64,000 nucleotides of DNA from Deroplatys truncata (taxonomy: Eukaryota > Arthropoda > Insecta > Mantodea > Mantidae). Positions within the stretch are counted from its first letter, which is position 1. Each line of letters opens with the position of its first letter. Of this stretch, positions 22,761 to 34,461 are shown in pieces. Both the position numbers and the translations under genes were made by a program. The stretch is taken from assembly GCA_030765065.1 (NCBI GenBank), contig CM060990.1, positions 457,892,321 through 457,956,320 of the forward strand. Reading direction: 5' to 3'. Under the pieces are notes generated by a model. It saw only the letters and a list, made by a program, of their open reading frames with translations, searched no databases and had not been told where the DNA came from.

Positions 22761-23162
22761 GAGGCATTGTTAAAATAAAGAGCAATCTCAACAAATGTTT
22801 CTTTTAAGAAAAATAACATTCATATGATTTCATTACGGCGAACTCAGCAAAAAAAAAAAAGACTTACACACGCCCTTTATATAGAAATGTAATTTATTAA
22901 GTACAGAAAAGACTTTGTCATGTTATAATATTTGTATCCTACATTGTCTAGCCAATATTTCCGAGGACGGAATGTCTCTTGAAAGAACTGTGAAGATTCG
23001 TCAATCTTGTTTCCCAACAAAAGCATCTTTAATAATATAAAACAAAAATTAAACTTATTCACAGTGAATGATATCGTCGTCACCTTTATCCTTGTATTGT
23101 TCTTTCTCATGTGTTTTGTGAGTTTGATCATTGATGATGTCAACAAAAACTTATTCTAAAGG

Positions 23163-23199
23163 TATATAAGGAAACAACGCATGTGTGTCCCTCAGTTTT
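23163..23199 (+). promoter_or_regulatory. TATA box plus arthropod initiator at canonical spacing
   Basis: GGTATATAAGG has its TATA starting at 23163, and CTCAGTTT has the predicted +1 A at 23194, so the TATA lies at -31. This combination matches the insect core promoter consensus (TATAWAAR and TCAGTY). There is no clear DPE. It points toward the exon-like stretch at 23736-23802. It could equally belong to an unrecognised retroelement or be chance. Confidence 0.4.
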
Positions 23200-23236
23200 G
23201 CAGGAGCCAGGACGATTGGACTGTCGTACAGTCGTT

Positions 23237-23436
23237 TCAGATCTTTGCGAAGTAATTAAAAACAATTAAAGAAAAAATCGTCCGTTGTGTTCGTGTTCGC
23301 AACGCCTCATATTTATCAAGTTGCGATCGGTTTAATTTTTCACCAGAGTCAAGCTGTAGGTCACCACTTGTATAAATGCTGAAAACAGGATGAGACCTAA
23401 TACTTACCTTTAGTTGCACGGGGTGCGCTCATTTCA
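23237..23436 (-). other. Coding-like peptide with splice-like signals, unassigned
   Basis: Minus-strand open stretch (ATG at 23417-23419) containing FSIYTSGDLQLDSGEKLNRS and QLDKYEALRTRTQRTIF. An overlapping frame begins ATGAGCGCACCCCGTGCAAC and runs into a perfect donor AAAGGTAAGT. A strong acceptor (CATCCTGTTTTCAG) follows only about 30 nt later, too close for an ordinary intron. It may be part of a retroelement leader/gag (the text ACAAGTGGTGACC resembles a primer-binding region) or a host exon. Unresolved. Confidence 0.25.
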
Positions 23437-23735
23437 AGAGATAATTTTTCACGAGAAAGTAAACAAGTCTATTACTATGTTATTCTACGAATGTCGCTAC
23501 AGACACCATTCATATATTTATGCCCCTACGATCACAACGCGTTATGTATAGCTGGTATCTATTCCTCTGCCCTTAAACCCAAGACTGTTATGACAAATTT
23601 CTCCTGATAAGGCTTTCTGTTTAGTTCGTTATTTCCATAGAAATTGTTACTAAACTTGGAGTGATTTCCAATTACAGCATGTGAATTCTCTTGGCAACAT
23701 CGTGCGAGTGAATGAGTGGAATAGTGCCCTTGTAG

Positions 23736-23802
23736 GATGTGCGACGGACCTCTCTCCCGCTGCTCGTCGTCTTCCTTCTTGGTGTAGGTGTGTTGACTTG
23801 CT
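23736..23802 (+). other. Candidate exon encoding a signal-peptide-like segment
   Basis: Preceded by an acceptor-like GTGCCCTTGTAG and followed by a donor-like GTAAGG. The frame through it reads VRRTSLPLLVVFLLGVGVLT followed by C. This is a positively charged start followed by about 15 hydrophobic residues and a small-residue/Cys end, as in insect secretory signal peptides. A stop lies immediately upstream in frame, so an initiator ATG would have to come from another exon. The ATG at 23737 is in a different frame and stops after 16 codons. The promoter-like motif at 23163 is about 570 bp upstream. No mature peptide or downstream exon was identified. Confidence 0.25.
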
Positions 23803-23849
23803 GTAAGGGAATGCCCTACAACACTTCTGTGTTGGCCTATGCTCTTAAC

Positions 23850-24419
23850 TTTTATCTCGGGAGTGGTAATAGGAGACGAAATAAAAAGTTTAAGCTCACT
23901 TTACTTGTAATTTATTTACACTTGTTCGCAGCTAGCCATGAATTCTATCCCACAATTGTATTACTGGGTTATGGAGCCTATCTCTCAAGCTGTACTTCCC
24001 ACTCTGTATAGGTTTCCTAAATTGCTAACAGTTTCTTCACACGCTCAGTCATCTGAGTGGCATGAAGTTCACCCCTGACAAAATTGTAAAAAGTTGTGAG
24101 AATCTCGGGACCCTGCTTTATTTATACACCCCACAAAAGACGCTGTTCAGCCTATACCCTGTACTTCGTGCCATCCTAGAAATATCTCCGCCTGTTACCG
24201 CTTGCCTTCATGCACCTAACTTGCACCTGCAGCGCTAGGTAGCTTCCATTTCATTTAACGTATTTACATTTTTATAATATTATTTACATTGATGTACATA
24301 CCATTATTTCCGCTACAGCTGAAAGCGGATTGGAAACTGTGACCGAACTTTTCGGGCGCGCATACGAGTGATGCGAGAGGTTGCAACTGTATATTAAAAG
24401 TTTGTCACACTAACACGAA
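23850..24419. other. Intergenic, no gene recognised
   Basis: The open frame that continues through the candidate donor to 24011 shows no motif. The rest is unremarkable. Confidence 0.4.
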
Positions 24420-24424
24420 TGACC

Positions 24425-24665
24425 GTAGTTAACGCATGGATTTGTGAAGGGAGGTCTGCGGTTCAAATCCTACCATGACAGTCCTCCGAATGAGGTATTT
24501 TCCAGGCTTTCCTCAATCCTCATAAGTGGCTTATGCCGGGGAGGTATCCTGGAATGTTCCCTACCCAAATTTTCTTTCTTAATTATCATTTCATTGCATG
24601 TATTATCACCATCTACCATCTGTGGTACTGTATGTAGTGAGAAAGAGCGATAAGAGCTTCCCAGA
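24425..24665 (+). mobile_element. tRNA-derived SINE, family E
   Basis: A B box, GGTTCAAATCC, occurs at about 24471-24481, with a weak A-box region 40 nt before it. The body includes GAATGAGGTATTTTCC, GGCTTATGCCGGGGAGG and a T-rich 3' part ending near AGAGCGATAAGAGCTTCCCAG. Only copy in the window. Boundaries are approximate and no target duplication was found. Confidence 0.5.
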
Positions 24666-24669
24666 AGAT

Positions 24670-25800
24670 AAAATAAAATTAAAAACTCTTATCTCTTCGA
24701 AATTAAAAAAATTAATTTCATATTAAAAATCCGGCCTCGTTAAATATGAATAATTCCACTGTGCTGAATATCCTAGATGTTACCTCAAATTGTCAGTTTA
24801 TTTCAGTGGTTCAAAAACGTTCCTACTGGCGGCCTCCTTGGTAGTTATACGATCGCATTCCTTACAGTTATTACAGATATGTGATTTATAAAATAAAAAC
24901 CTTTAATATTTAGGAATAATGCAGTATAACGGAGAGTAACTAATATTAACGTAACTACAGGATGCCTGTCTAAAATAATGTACATTTAAATGGTTAATCA
25001 TGCACCAAAAGGGTGTTGAAATCAATCTGCAGCCTAAAATCCAAAGTTTTAACTTATACAAATTTCTAGGTAAACGGATAGATATCTAAACCAGTTACTT
25101 AATTTATTTATTCATTGCTTTTCGCTCACATGTTTACCAGCTTACTTTTAAAACACTTCGAATTCCAAATAGAACAACTCTTCTCTGTCTTTGTAGGTTT
25201 AAATATACTGTGTTACCAAAATACAATAAGATGCACAACACCAACAGTAAAACTCACATCACTAAGAGTAGATATAATTCCCATACTATACTTTTAATAT
25301 CGAGGCATTTTTCAAATAAATGGCCAACACATTAAGATCAAATAAGAAACATTCTTAGAAGACAGAATAATATACATGTATTCAACAGTTATCTGTATTT
25401 TATGGATGACTTTATATTCAGTTAGAAATAATTAATAAATTCATAAATTGATAATAAGTAAAATAATAATCAACATAATTTGCTTGTTTTGTTCTGAATA
25501 AGTTATGTGTGTAACCTGCAAATCTCTCACATACCCCCATTTTGCGAATCACTGGTTTGGTTCTTATTGAGTTTTATCAAATCTCTTCAAATTTGAAACC
25601 ATAAAAGCTTCTTAACGTTTTACTTTTCGATAAGAAATATTTTATAAATAGCAGAAACATTTTTGTATTAATGACAGCATTAGAATTGGCGCCATGCATT
25701 TGGCCTTATACGACGCGAATAGTTTTTCGGTAAATCAGCATGTTGAATCCCTTTGGAGGCGGGCCTAAACGAATCTCAAAAGGACTTGGAGTAAATTTTC
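24670..25800. other. Gene-free A+T-rich stretch
   Basis: No coding or structural feature recognised. Confidence 0.5.
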
Positions 25801-25811
25801 ACACCGACTCA

Positions 25812-26118
25812 ATGTCGTCCTTCGTGGTCTAGAGATAACATCCTAGCCTCTAGTTCCGGGGTCGCGGGTTCAAACACGACAGTGGAAGGCGATGGATTAT
25901 TTTCGGGCGTAAAATTCCTTAGCATGGTCTTCTTCGGAAGGGAAGTAAAGCCGGTGGTCCCGTGTCGTAGATTTACGGCACGTAAAAGAACCCCAAGCCT
26001 GATAAAGAGGCCTCTGAGTAAATTTCCGGTCTTTCACGTACAATAAAGGATGGGACGCTAACAACCATAGTAGTTAAAACAGCGTCCATAAATAAAACTA
26101 ATTTTATTTTAATCTTTA
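25812..26118 (+). mobile_element. tRNA-derived SINE, family B, copy 1, with 11-bp target duplication
   Basis: Flanked by ACACCGACTCA at 25801-25811 and 26119-26129. The head has an A-box-like TGGTCTAGAGATA and a B box GGTTCAAACAC. The body carries the family signature GGGCGTAAAATTCCTTAGCA, then CGTGTCGTAGATTTACGGCA and CGTAAAAGAACC, and a tail of AATAAAACTAATTTTATTTT. Members also occur at 34178-34461 and 50090-50377. The target duplication shows retrotransposition, presumably by a partner LINE. Confidence 0.85.
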
Positions 26119-26129
26119 ACACCGACTCA

Positions 26130-27008
26130 CTGGCACTTTTTGATTGTTGTGGTATATAGCCATCGCGGAAATGTTTAAGAAAGTGGTAAGGATTCGCATG
26201 TATCAGAAGGCTACAAACTCAGTGGACAACTTTATCACGTTTCTGACCGTCACAGAAATAAACTAATAAAACTATATATTAAATTATTAAACCACACTTT
26301 TCCCCTCTTACTTTTGATGTTTTCTGTAAATACACCTGCGTCTAGGTCGTATTCGGCACTGAAATTGCTAATTTCTGCACACTTCAGCCAATTTAGCTCA
26401 TTTTTATTATAGGTTTATTCAACATTAACTGGCTTAACCGACATAACATGGCTAACTCTTTAAACTCAAATAACGAATTAATTAATTTTGTTTACGACCC
26501 TCCGTTACTACAGTGATTTAGAAGATTTGTATGGAAACTCTCCACTTTACCCCTTACAACTGAAACTTCGTACAGCCCCGGCTATTCCTGATAGCGGGTG
26601 TAAAATATCCTGATATTCACGCAAAGGATGTGAAATATGGTCGGAGCATCTGACTTCCTTAACCTCCCCCCCCCCGACAGTTTTTTAAGTTCTGGAAATG
26701 CTACATAGCCTATAAGTACCTGATGGCGGTGGAAGAATCATAGGTCAGAATGGTCGTCTAATTTTTTAAATAATTACAGCAGGTGAAATTTTAAAACGTT
26801 GTACCTTCCCTTTGGTTCCATAGTTATTTAATAATATAAAAATCACATAATTTTCACGTAATGCAGAAACCCTTAACATATACAACGAAACAGAGTTGAA
26901 GCTGGTGAATATGAAAATTTCGTATTCCCATGAACCCACGTTAACCTTTTTTGGAAAATATAAGTATCCTGCGACCATCGAGAAAAATAATCTTCTCAGT
27001 TGTTAATA
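26130..27008. other. Gene-free stretch
   Basis: No gene recognised. An unusual C8-9 homopolymer lies near 26667-26675. Confidence 0.45.
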
Positions 27009-27102
27009 TAGCCGGCCCTCGCAGCCGTGGTCGCTGCAGTGTGTAGCTTTGGCGCTCCGCCAAGCTCAGGGTCGCGGGATCGAGTCTCGCCATGGGCATG
27101 GG

Positions 27103-27138
<36 letters not shown>

Positions 27139-27190
27139 TGCGTTAATCAGCGGTAATGAAAACAGTAAAAACCTAGTAATGACTGGGTGA
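27009..27190 (+). mobile_element. tRNA-derived SINE, family F, with internal (TG)n
   Basis: The head GCCGGCCCTCGCAGCCGTGG leads to a B box in CGGGATCGAGTCTCG. It is followed by CCATGGGCATGGGTGTTTGT, then a TG microsatellite (27107-27135) and AGCGGTAATGAAAACAG. The A box is weak. A TA microsatellite (27208-27230) follows. Confidence 0.5.
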
Positions 27191-27230
27191 ACAAGGCAAC
27201 TTTAAAATATATATATATATATATATATAT
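27107..27230. repeat. (TG)n and (TA)n microsatellites
   Basis: Dinucleotide runs of about 14 TG units (27107-27135) and about 11 TA units (27208-27230), within and just after the family F SINE. Confidence 0.9.
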
Positions 27231-27799
27231 CAAATATCCGTTTACTGATTTCTATTGTTAGCAGTTTTCTCTCTTTATATAATTATTTAGCATGTCCTGC
27301 TAATGAACTCGATTACAACATAAATACAAAGCAAATGTAGCAAAACTTTCGTTCATTAGGGTTATCAGAATGTTTTGGCATCCAGAAATATCAGTGCATA
27401 CATTTTTAGAAATATAATAAAGGTTATTCAGAGATTTTCACACTTTTTCTTTACACACATATATGCAGTAATTCTTAAATGTGAATTATAGAAATGAATA
27501 TAACATGATTTGTTCCGTTATAAACAGATTATAAACAGCTTCTTAAGCTCTGTCTTCGCTTTGCTTAAGTGTTGCAACATGACTATCTATGTAATTTTGC
27601 TTGGAATGAAATTTAACCGGTTTTTGTTTTTACACGCATTCTTCACCGAGTACAGCAATTATCCGGATTTTTTTCTGCACGTATTCTCTGTAGAGTACAA
27701 TTAATTTTATCTTCCATGGCACTCTCACCGAAGGCTTTCTAAATCCTTTTTGGTCTAGTTTATGAATTGAAATTAGAAGGTATTTTAAAGCTCATGTCC

Positions 27800-27867
27800 G
27801 ACAGAAAGAATAGGGCTTCTTAATGGTGAAAGGATTTTCAAAATAGGTTGAGTGGTTTTTGGGGTGA

Positions 27868-27910
<43 letters not shown>

Positions 27911-27957
27911 TCACTCATAAAAGTTTCTCTCTTTATAATATTAGTATGTAGAGTAAT
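27800..27957 (+). repeat. RTE-like LINE 3'-end fragment with (CA)n
   Basis: AATGGTGAAAGGATTTTC, then GGTTGAGTGGTTTTTGGGG, a CA run (27869-27905), AAAGTTTCTCTCTTTATAA and ATATTAGTATGTAG. Aligns block by block with 9290-9470. No coding part. Confidence 0.6.
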
Positions 27958-28291
27958 TAAAGTTTAAAATTAATTTTAGTCCCATTTACACAACTTTCCA
28001 AAAAATAATTCCAAGTTATGAAAATTGAATCTTGTGTGTAATGCCCTACTGTATGAAAATTAGAAAATGTTAAACATTTAAACGTTTCAGATTATTCGTG
28101 AATAAAGTACGTTTGAATAAAAAAAATAATTTTCTGGAACTTAAACATTGACTTAGATGAATAACAAAATATGTAACAGTTTTTAATTTTCTAAAATTAA
28201 GCAATATATAGGCATAAACCATTGTTATAAATCATATATTAAAACCCATATCCAAAGTCATAATGAAAATATCTAGAAAAGACCTGTAGAT

Positions 28292-28447
28292 CAAGGGTGG
28301 CGAAAACGGCTTCCTTCCGCGAGTCACCAAATATGCAACACGCACTGCATCACTCAGCAGCACGTGAAAAGCAAATGGGAATGTGGCAGAGAGGGAACGG
28401 CGTCTACGAGTCAAAATAACTCGCGAATCACGTTTTCGCCACCTCTG
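28292..28447. mobile_element. 156-bp hAT-type MITE with perfect 8-bp target duplication
   Basis: The terminal inverted repeats are CAAGGGTGGCGAAAACGG on the left and, reading the right end backwards, CAGAGGTGGCGAAAACGTG. CGCGAGT is shared a little further in. CTGTAGAT lies immediately outside both ends (28284-28291 and 28448-28455), an 8-bp target duplication as expected for hAT. There is no coding capacity, so it must have been moved by a transposase elsewhere. ORFs on both strands here are by-products. Confidence 0.9.
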
Positions 28448-28459
28448 CTGTAGATCATT

Positions 28460-29984
28460 CATCCACATTCAAATAATTTATACTGAACATCTGAAAGAAA
28501 TTGAAAAAAATAGATCATGGAGAATGTTTAAAAGCGGCAAAAATGTAAGACAACAAGATTACAAGAAAATCAAATTTAAAACTTTCAAGAGTTATTTGCT
28601 AACACTTGTACACATTTAGGCATTAAGATGGTGTGAAAGGCAAAGCCGCAGTCGGTTAGTGGTTTTACAACGTTTGAAGATTTTGTCTATGAACATTTAA
28701 AACAGGTGATATTTTTCTCAAAATTCTGTCGAAAATTCACTATGCAGTACCCTTAAATGTACTGTAGCACTAAAGTAGACGTAGATATTCATTTCAAGCA
28801 AATCACATGTATCGATTAACAAATATATTCCGAAACTAATCCTTCTTCTTTCTCTGTAATTAAAATAGCAATTCCGCACTTTCTAGTTAGATATTATTCC
28901 CGTGTTGCTTGCGTGTATCTTATATAATTGGGTCCATCTGTGTCATAATGCTACTAACGGTATGAAATCATGCATTCACTATTTCTTCTGCCAAGAATCT
29001 TTCCCATGTTTTACTCTTGGTTTAACTTGAGAAGAAAACTCTTCTGTGGGATTTAGAACACATGCCTGTATCCATGTCCTGAAGCTAACTGGATATCCAC
29101 TATAGTTGCTTTTTTGTTTCATTTAGTTCTGATTGGGTGAAATAGCTGAAACTTTGCTTTGATCTGTGTACAGTGATCTAGATAATACTTTTCTGTGTAT
29201 ACTATTTGATAGTTGCTGAACTGGGTATTCATGCTTGCCTACATCGCGTCAAACAAAACTCACGACTCGCTTGTACGCCAGTACAGTCCCACAGCACTGC
29301 AATGCTACCGGACACGCAGTTGCCCAGACTTCGCATTACAGTTACACTATTTTCTCCGCCACTTTCTTATACGCGCGCCGACGCAAGTGTTTTCTGCTGT
29401 TGGTGCAAAAGAGAGCAGTCGTAAGCGGATAGGACAGTTTTCTTCTTTAACAGCAGTAAATACCCATATGATATAATCAAAGAGGAATCAGCTACCATGT
29501 GCTAATTGATAGACAAGTGCTACACACGATTCAACTATATGGCGCATTATTTCCACAAGCAAAGAAAAATACACTCGCATCAGTTACTATTGTCCGCATT
29601 TAGATCCCCGTGCAATCAGCTGCTGAAACTTTTCAGATCAGAAGTGCCATCATGGGACTTTCATTAGCCAAGAGAGGCCAATTAGATGAAGGAGAAAACA
29701 CAGAATGTGTCCATTTTTAAATTCTGGTAGTGCTAAGGGTAATATTTTGTTGCTTTATTAACAACGCAAAGAGGTCTCTAAATTTCAAGTCATACTTCTA
29801 TTATTCAGTTGAATTTTACAACTAGTCAAAAGTTGCTTTAAAATACAACAATGTTTAGAAAACACACTAAGAAAAGATTGCGTTTACACTCGCAGCATAC
29901 ATTCTAGCAGAAAAATACATGATCAGTGCACAGTCGAGTGCACGGAAATATGCCGACACTTTTGGTTTTCTATAATGTTTTTCT
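28460..29984. other. Gene-free stretch
   Basis: No gene recognised. The stretch 29210-29470 is locally richer in G+C with overlapping ORFs in three frames. It contains GCAGTTGCCCAGAC, which faintly recalls hAT ends, but no matching inverted end or target duplication was found. Confidence 0.4.
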
Positions 29985-29987
29985 CAG

Positions 29988-30370
29988 GCGGCGCCTGGCC
30001 GAGTGGTTAGACCGCTCGCCTCCCACCAAGGCGGCCCGGGTTCAATCCCAGGGACCTGCATGTGGGATTTGTGGTGGACGAAACGGCGTCTGGGCGGGTC
30101 CGCACAATACGCTGGATGACGTTTCGTATTGGTCAGATGTCAAATGTCTGACACTCTCTCATTAACCTATGAACACAGGTCCATTTCAGGCTCACGAGCG
30201 AAAGAAAAGCGGTAAGTAAGACAAACATTAAGTGGAGTGCTAGAACCAGGTAAGGGATGTGGACTGGGCTTGGCACAGGCGGAGTAGTAGGTATTTCCTC
30301 GCCAACATAAACCACTTTGCAGCATACCGGCATGATTCCATGCACTCGCCTGTACACATAGCATTCAATC
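29988..30370 (+). mobile_element. tRNA-derived SINE, family C (Ser/Leu-type head)
   Basis: The head GGCGCCTGGCCGAGTGGTTA has a near-perfect A box. CCCGGGTTCAATCCC holds a B box, and the spacing leaves room for a long variable arm as in tRNA-Ser/Leu. The body continues with GATTTGTGGTGGACGAAACG, GCGGGTCCGCACAAT and GTTTCGTATTGG. A second part (30170-30370) rich in AGGT motifs may belong to it. The 3' boundary is uncertain. Confidence 0.65.
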
Positions 30371-31465
30371 AAAATTGCCTAAGGTTCATGTCCTGAACAT
30401 CACCTAATTTACGAATATACAGCGTAGTTCACTTATGATCAATATATGCTACAAGTCTTGATCTCTGTTCTCGGTGTGATGACTACGGAGACGGTGCCTA
30501 CTTAAGATGACATAACTACTCTGCACTTTTTCACTGCTCACCTGTATATAATATTGATAAAATATCTAACATTTTATTCAATTTAATTTATGCAATTCAT
30601 GTTTCATAGTTCCGTACACATTCAGTAGGCTTAAATAACCACAAAAAGCTACGAACCGAGTTGAGCAAAATAGTTCGAAGGCATTTCTAGTAGCTGGCCA
30701 TTATGTCAGAAATTTAAATTCCTAAGATGTAGAAATGAGAGATATAGGATGATCAAACTTATGTCGCTATGTTTGAGTTGTTTAATATTCAAGACGTAAT
30801 CCAATGTGAGATTCATGAGGGAACGAGCCAAGCTGTTTTGTATGTGTATTCATTTTGTTTTGCAAGGAGTTCGTCCTCGACGTTTAGTGGGTTAGTTCGG
30901 TAACTGCTGCCCTCGAAAATAAAGATAAAGCACAGTAATATCGACTTTGGGGACATTAATGGCCACAAGAATTCTTAAGGATTCCAGCTGTAGAAGAAAT
31001 GGAGTTTCAAGAGCCTAATGTTGAGGAGTGGTGGAAATAAACTTGTGAAAAAGTGGGAAGAATAAGGGAGTTTTGTTAGAGGAGAAATCATAGAGGCTGT
31101 CAATATCTGAGGTGTTTAATGAAAGTGGTCCAGACATCTGTAAACATCCATTAGGTCTTCCCCGTTGCTATATTTATCTGAAGAATACAAGTAAAAGTAT
31201 TGCTAGAGGACACCGACGATACACATCCCAGGCCCAGCTTACAGGTAATAAAAAGAAACGGCGAGTAGTTGACTCGGTACTCTGCTAAGACAAGGATTAA
31301 CAAATAATTGGTTTGGATAACCTAACTTTTTTGTATTTTCCAACATAGCAGAGCATAAATAATGCTAGAGTAGCGTTACTGTTAGGTATTTTTTAAACTA
31401 GTGGCAATGGATGAGAAACACAAGTTTGTTTCCAATTTGTTCCCTCTAACCTCCAGCAGTCTTAT
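30371..31465. other. Gene-free stretch
   Basis: No gene or repeat that I can assign. Confidence 0.45.
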
Positions 31466-31469
31466 AAAA

Positions 31470-31760
31470 ATGCTGCTTTAACTCTCCGGCAGCGTTGCTG
31501 CTTAGGGTTCGACTTCCGATACTGGTATAAGCATTTCTTCCTGTAGGGAGGTCTAGTACGGCGTGCACTCAGCCTCGTGAGGTCCTCGGGTACAAATTGA
31601 GGAGCTACATGATGGAGAAGCAGCGGCTGTAGTCTCACGAAATGCGCCAAAGCGTACGAGGGGGGCGAGCTAAGGTGGCATGCTGAACGCATATCACTCC
31701 CATTATTGCACTCTATCCATGATGTTCTTTGTGAACGGAGGTAGGTGATGCATCAGCCGT
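31470..31760 (+). mobile_element. Possible tRNA-derived SINE, family H
   Basis: A B-box-like GGGTTCGACTTCC at 31506-31518 leads into a GC-rich body with GCCTCGTGAGGTCC, AATTGAGGAGCTACATGATG, GAGAAGCAGCGGCT and CATGCTGAACGCATATCACT. That body resembles a dispersed repeat I recall from other insect genomes. The A box is not clear. Boundaries approximate. Confidence 0.4.
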
Positions 31761-31918
31761 GAGGTTGAACTTGACGCACCAGAGCTGTTGCGCCAGGAGT
31801 TTTATTTCTGTATTCAGAAATTTGATTTTGATCTGTGAGACACGATACTTCAAAGTTCAAATTATTCGTTTTCCTGAGATATACAGACGAATTCGTGGTA
31901 GGACAGTCCAGTGTTCGA

Positions 31919-32000
<82 letters not shown>
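31919..32000. repeat. (TTA)n microsatellite, about 27 units
   Basis: Perfect trinucleotide array, the mirror of the (TAA)n at 22677-22757. Poly-Tyr/poly-Ile frames are artefacts. Confidence 0.95.
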
Positions 32001-32002
<2 letters not shown>

Positions 32003-33879
32003 GTCAGAACTACAGTTTCAGACTAACATTTAGACGTTACTGATGGTTTGATGTATATATTTGATTTTTGTTGATTTTAATTTTAATATGCCTGCTTTTA
32101 GTTATTTTGTTGCGTGGTTTTGTGATTCAGTTCCCTTGGTCATTTGTCCAGTTAAATATTGATATCTTGAAAACCGTTTACTGCGCTTCTGTGCAACTTC
32201 AGTCGCTTTTTCTTACACCTTTCAGCCTTCTAGCTATCAAAATTTCCGTTGGCTATCTGCAGTTGTCTGAATTGCAATTTTGGAACAAGCAGTTCCTTTA
32301 GCGACACATATGCTAGAACACTTTCATCCCGGAATTTCGAAACTGTTATTCGTGAGAGTTTGTTGATAACATGAACTGTGGTGTCACAAATGTACACTGT
32401 CAAAACATCAATGCATACAGAAAGATTAAAATGTATAGTTTTTCTTACAAATTGTTTATATGAAGTATTAAAAGGTACAAAAGTGAAATTAGATCAGTAT
32501 ACGCATGAAGCATCAGAGAGTAATATGGAGATGTAATTCCATTGTGATGCCCTTGATTAGTTACAGAAAATCATAACGAATTAGGCAAATTTAGCATTAG
32601 TGCATCAGGATATTTTATCACTCAGAAGATATAACACTCATAAAGGTATAAAAGTTGCAGAGCAAGTGAAGACTTAGCGCTTGGACTGCCTGAGGAAGAT
32701 TACTTCCCTTCACTGTGATATTACGAAGTTAGTTTTTCTTTTTCCTTCCTTTACTTCTTTTGATTCCTGAAAGCAACAGGACTTATCGTGGGTTTCGTAT
32801 CTTTGAACGCTGACAGTAAACTGTAGGTACGTCAAGGAATGCAAAAAGCTACACCACCGAGGCAGCCCTTTGACTTACATTTGCATTTCACGTACTGCTA
32901 GGTGGTATCATGTAAGTTGCTTATCTGTAGTCTGGGGGAAGGAGTCCATTTTCGCCTCAACTGATGTATCTAATAAACTACTTGCAGTTGATTACTAGTG
33001 GAAACATATGCAGAATGCACGTGAGTGGATGGCTAGCAAGAAAATAAATATTCATGTCGTAACACACATAGTCAAGAATTTTTAAAGGTACATAAAGTAT
33101 TACACGAAAATTTGTGTTTTATGCGTAATTTAAGTATTTTGTGATTCAATATTATGAATATACACTTTATACGCCCATACAGAATACAAAAAAACTCAGG
33201 GAACACACATCATATGCATCATAGAAATAATAATTGTCCTTTCTACGACGACACTGCTCTGATTATGTAAGCCTAGTGTTCGCGGAACGTTTCCAACATT
33301 TCAAACTCCAGGCTCATATTGCATATGAAAGGGAGGGTTCGAAACAAGCCACTGGACTTATTCCTGGAGCAATTAGTTTGTAATTATACATGTATCCAGA
33401 TCCGTTAGTGATTTGTGAAATTGTAGAGGTCAATAACAGAGCACGATAATCCTTTGTTTATAATATCTCAGCTCATACACATAACTGGTGAAAGCGGACC
33501 GGAGAAACATTTCGTCGCAACTCGTGCCACTCTTCGATTGTCATTTAAGGAGATATTTTCATCTGTCTTAACGTGTCATAAAAGTTTCAAGGCTGTAGTG
33601 GAATCCTTTAATAATCCTTAAATGTTTCCAGGAAACTCAGATACTTTCTTAGTTTTGGGAATGTAGTAATTCTAGATGTATCCAAGCTTGTAAGGTGTCC
33701 TAGGTTGATTTTATGGGATTAGGTGTCTATGTTTAATCAACACGATTGTTGAAGAAGTATTAACAGCATCATTATAATAATTAAGATTTATAAGCAAGTC
33801 TGTGCTCCCATTGAAAAAAAAAACTTTATTTAGTATTTGTTTGTTCCCCATAGTATAGGACGTAGGATGTGTTTATCGG
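32001..33879. other. Gene-free stretch
   Basis: A+T-rich, no gene. The 77-codon ORF at 32068-32301 is hydrophobic and carries no motif. Confidence 0.45.
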
Positions 33880-33889
33880 AGGGGTGCAC

Positions 33890-34169
33890 ATCGCGCACTG
33901 CGGCCATTTTGATCTAGTGAAGCTGCACTCCCGGGAAGCAGGGTTAGAACCGCAGGAGGTCCCAGGTCCGCAGGTACACAGGCCCACAGAGACGCGCAGA
34001 ATTCCCTAACATTTCCAGTTTGAACACCCACGCACCAGTGGCGAGGAATCCCAAGAGGGGATGCAGCGACTCTAACGAGCGAAGACAGCTCACTCTGTCG
34101 TTCACGAGGAGAGCGTTTTCAAACGCGCATGCATCCACGCCATCTGCTCGATACCGCTAGCACTGCAGG
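33890..34169. repeat. GC-rich segment next to nested SINEs
   Basis: Markedly G+C-rich relative to its flanks. On the minus strand, immediately past the family A SINE break, TTTCAGGTCCTGCAGTGC aligns with TTTCAGTTTTGCAGGACC of SINE A1. At least the first ~40 bases are therefore the displaced 3' end of SINE A2. The rest is unassigned. Confidence 0.4.
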
Positions 34170-34177
34170 ACCTGAAA

Positions 34178-34461
34178 GCATACCTAAAGCGTGCTAGCCT
34201 TTAGTTCCCGAGGTCACAGGTTCAAACCCGACGGAGGGCGATGGCTTTTTTCGGGCGTAAAAATCCTTAGCATGGCTTTCTTCGGAAGGGAAGTAAAGCT
34301 GGTGGTCCCGTGTCGTAGATTTACGGCACGTAAAGGAACCTCAAGCCTGATAAGGTGGCCTCTGAGCAAAATGACCGGTCTTTCACGCCCAATATAGAAT
34401 GGGACGCTAAGAACCATAGTAGTTAAAGAGCATCCATACATAAAACTCAATTTAACTTTAC
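34178..34461 (+). mobile_element. tRNA-derived SINE, family B, copy 2, nested in SINE A2
   Basis: Carries the family signatures GGTTCAAACCCGACGGAGGG, GGGCGTAAAAATCCTTAGCA, CGTGTCGTAGATTTACGGCA and CATACATAAAACTCAATTTA. ACCTGAAA flanks it at 34170-34177 and 34462-34469. This is the complement of TTTCAGGT in the SINE A tail, so the insertion went into a pre-existing SINE A on the other strand. The head is truncated or diverged and the A box is not visible. Confidence 0.75.

Noticed and set aside
22570-22819. Long ORFs of repeated Tyr or Leu
   Set aside because: They are translations of the (TAA)n microsatellite. The same applies at 31759-32026.
29210-29476. hAT-like MITE
   Set aside because: Only a faint end motif; no matching inverted end or 8-bp duplication found.
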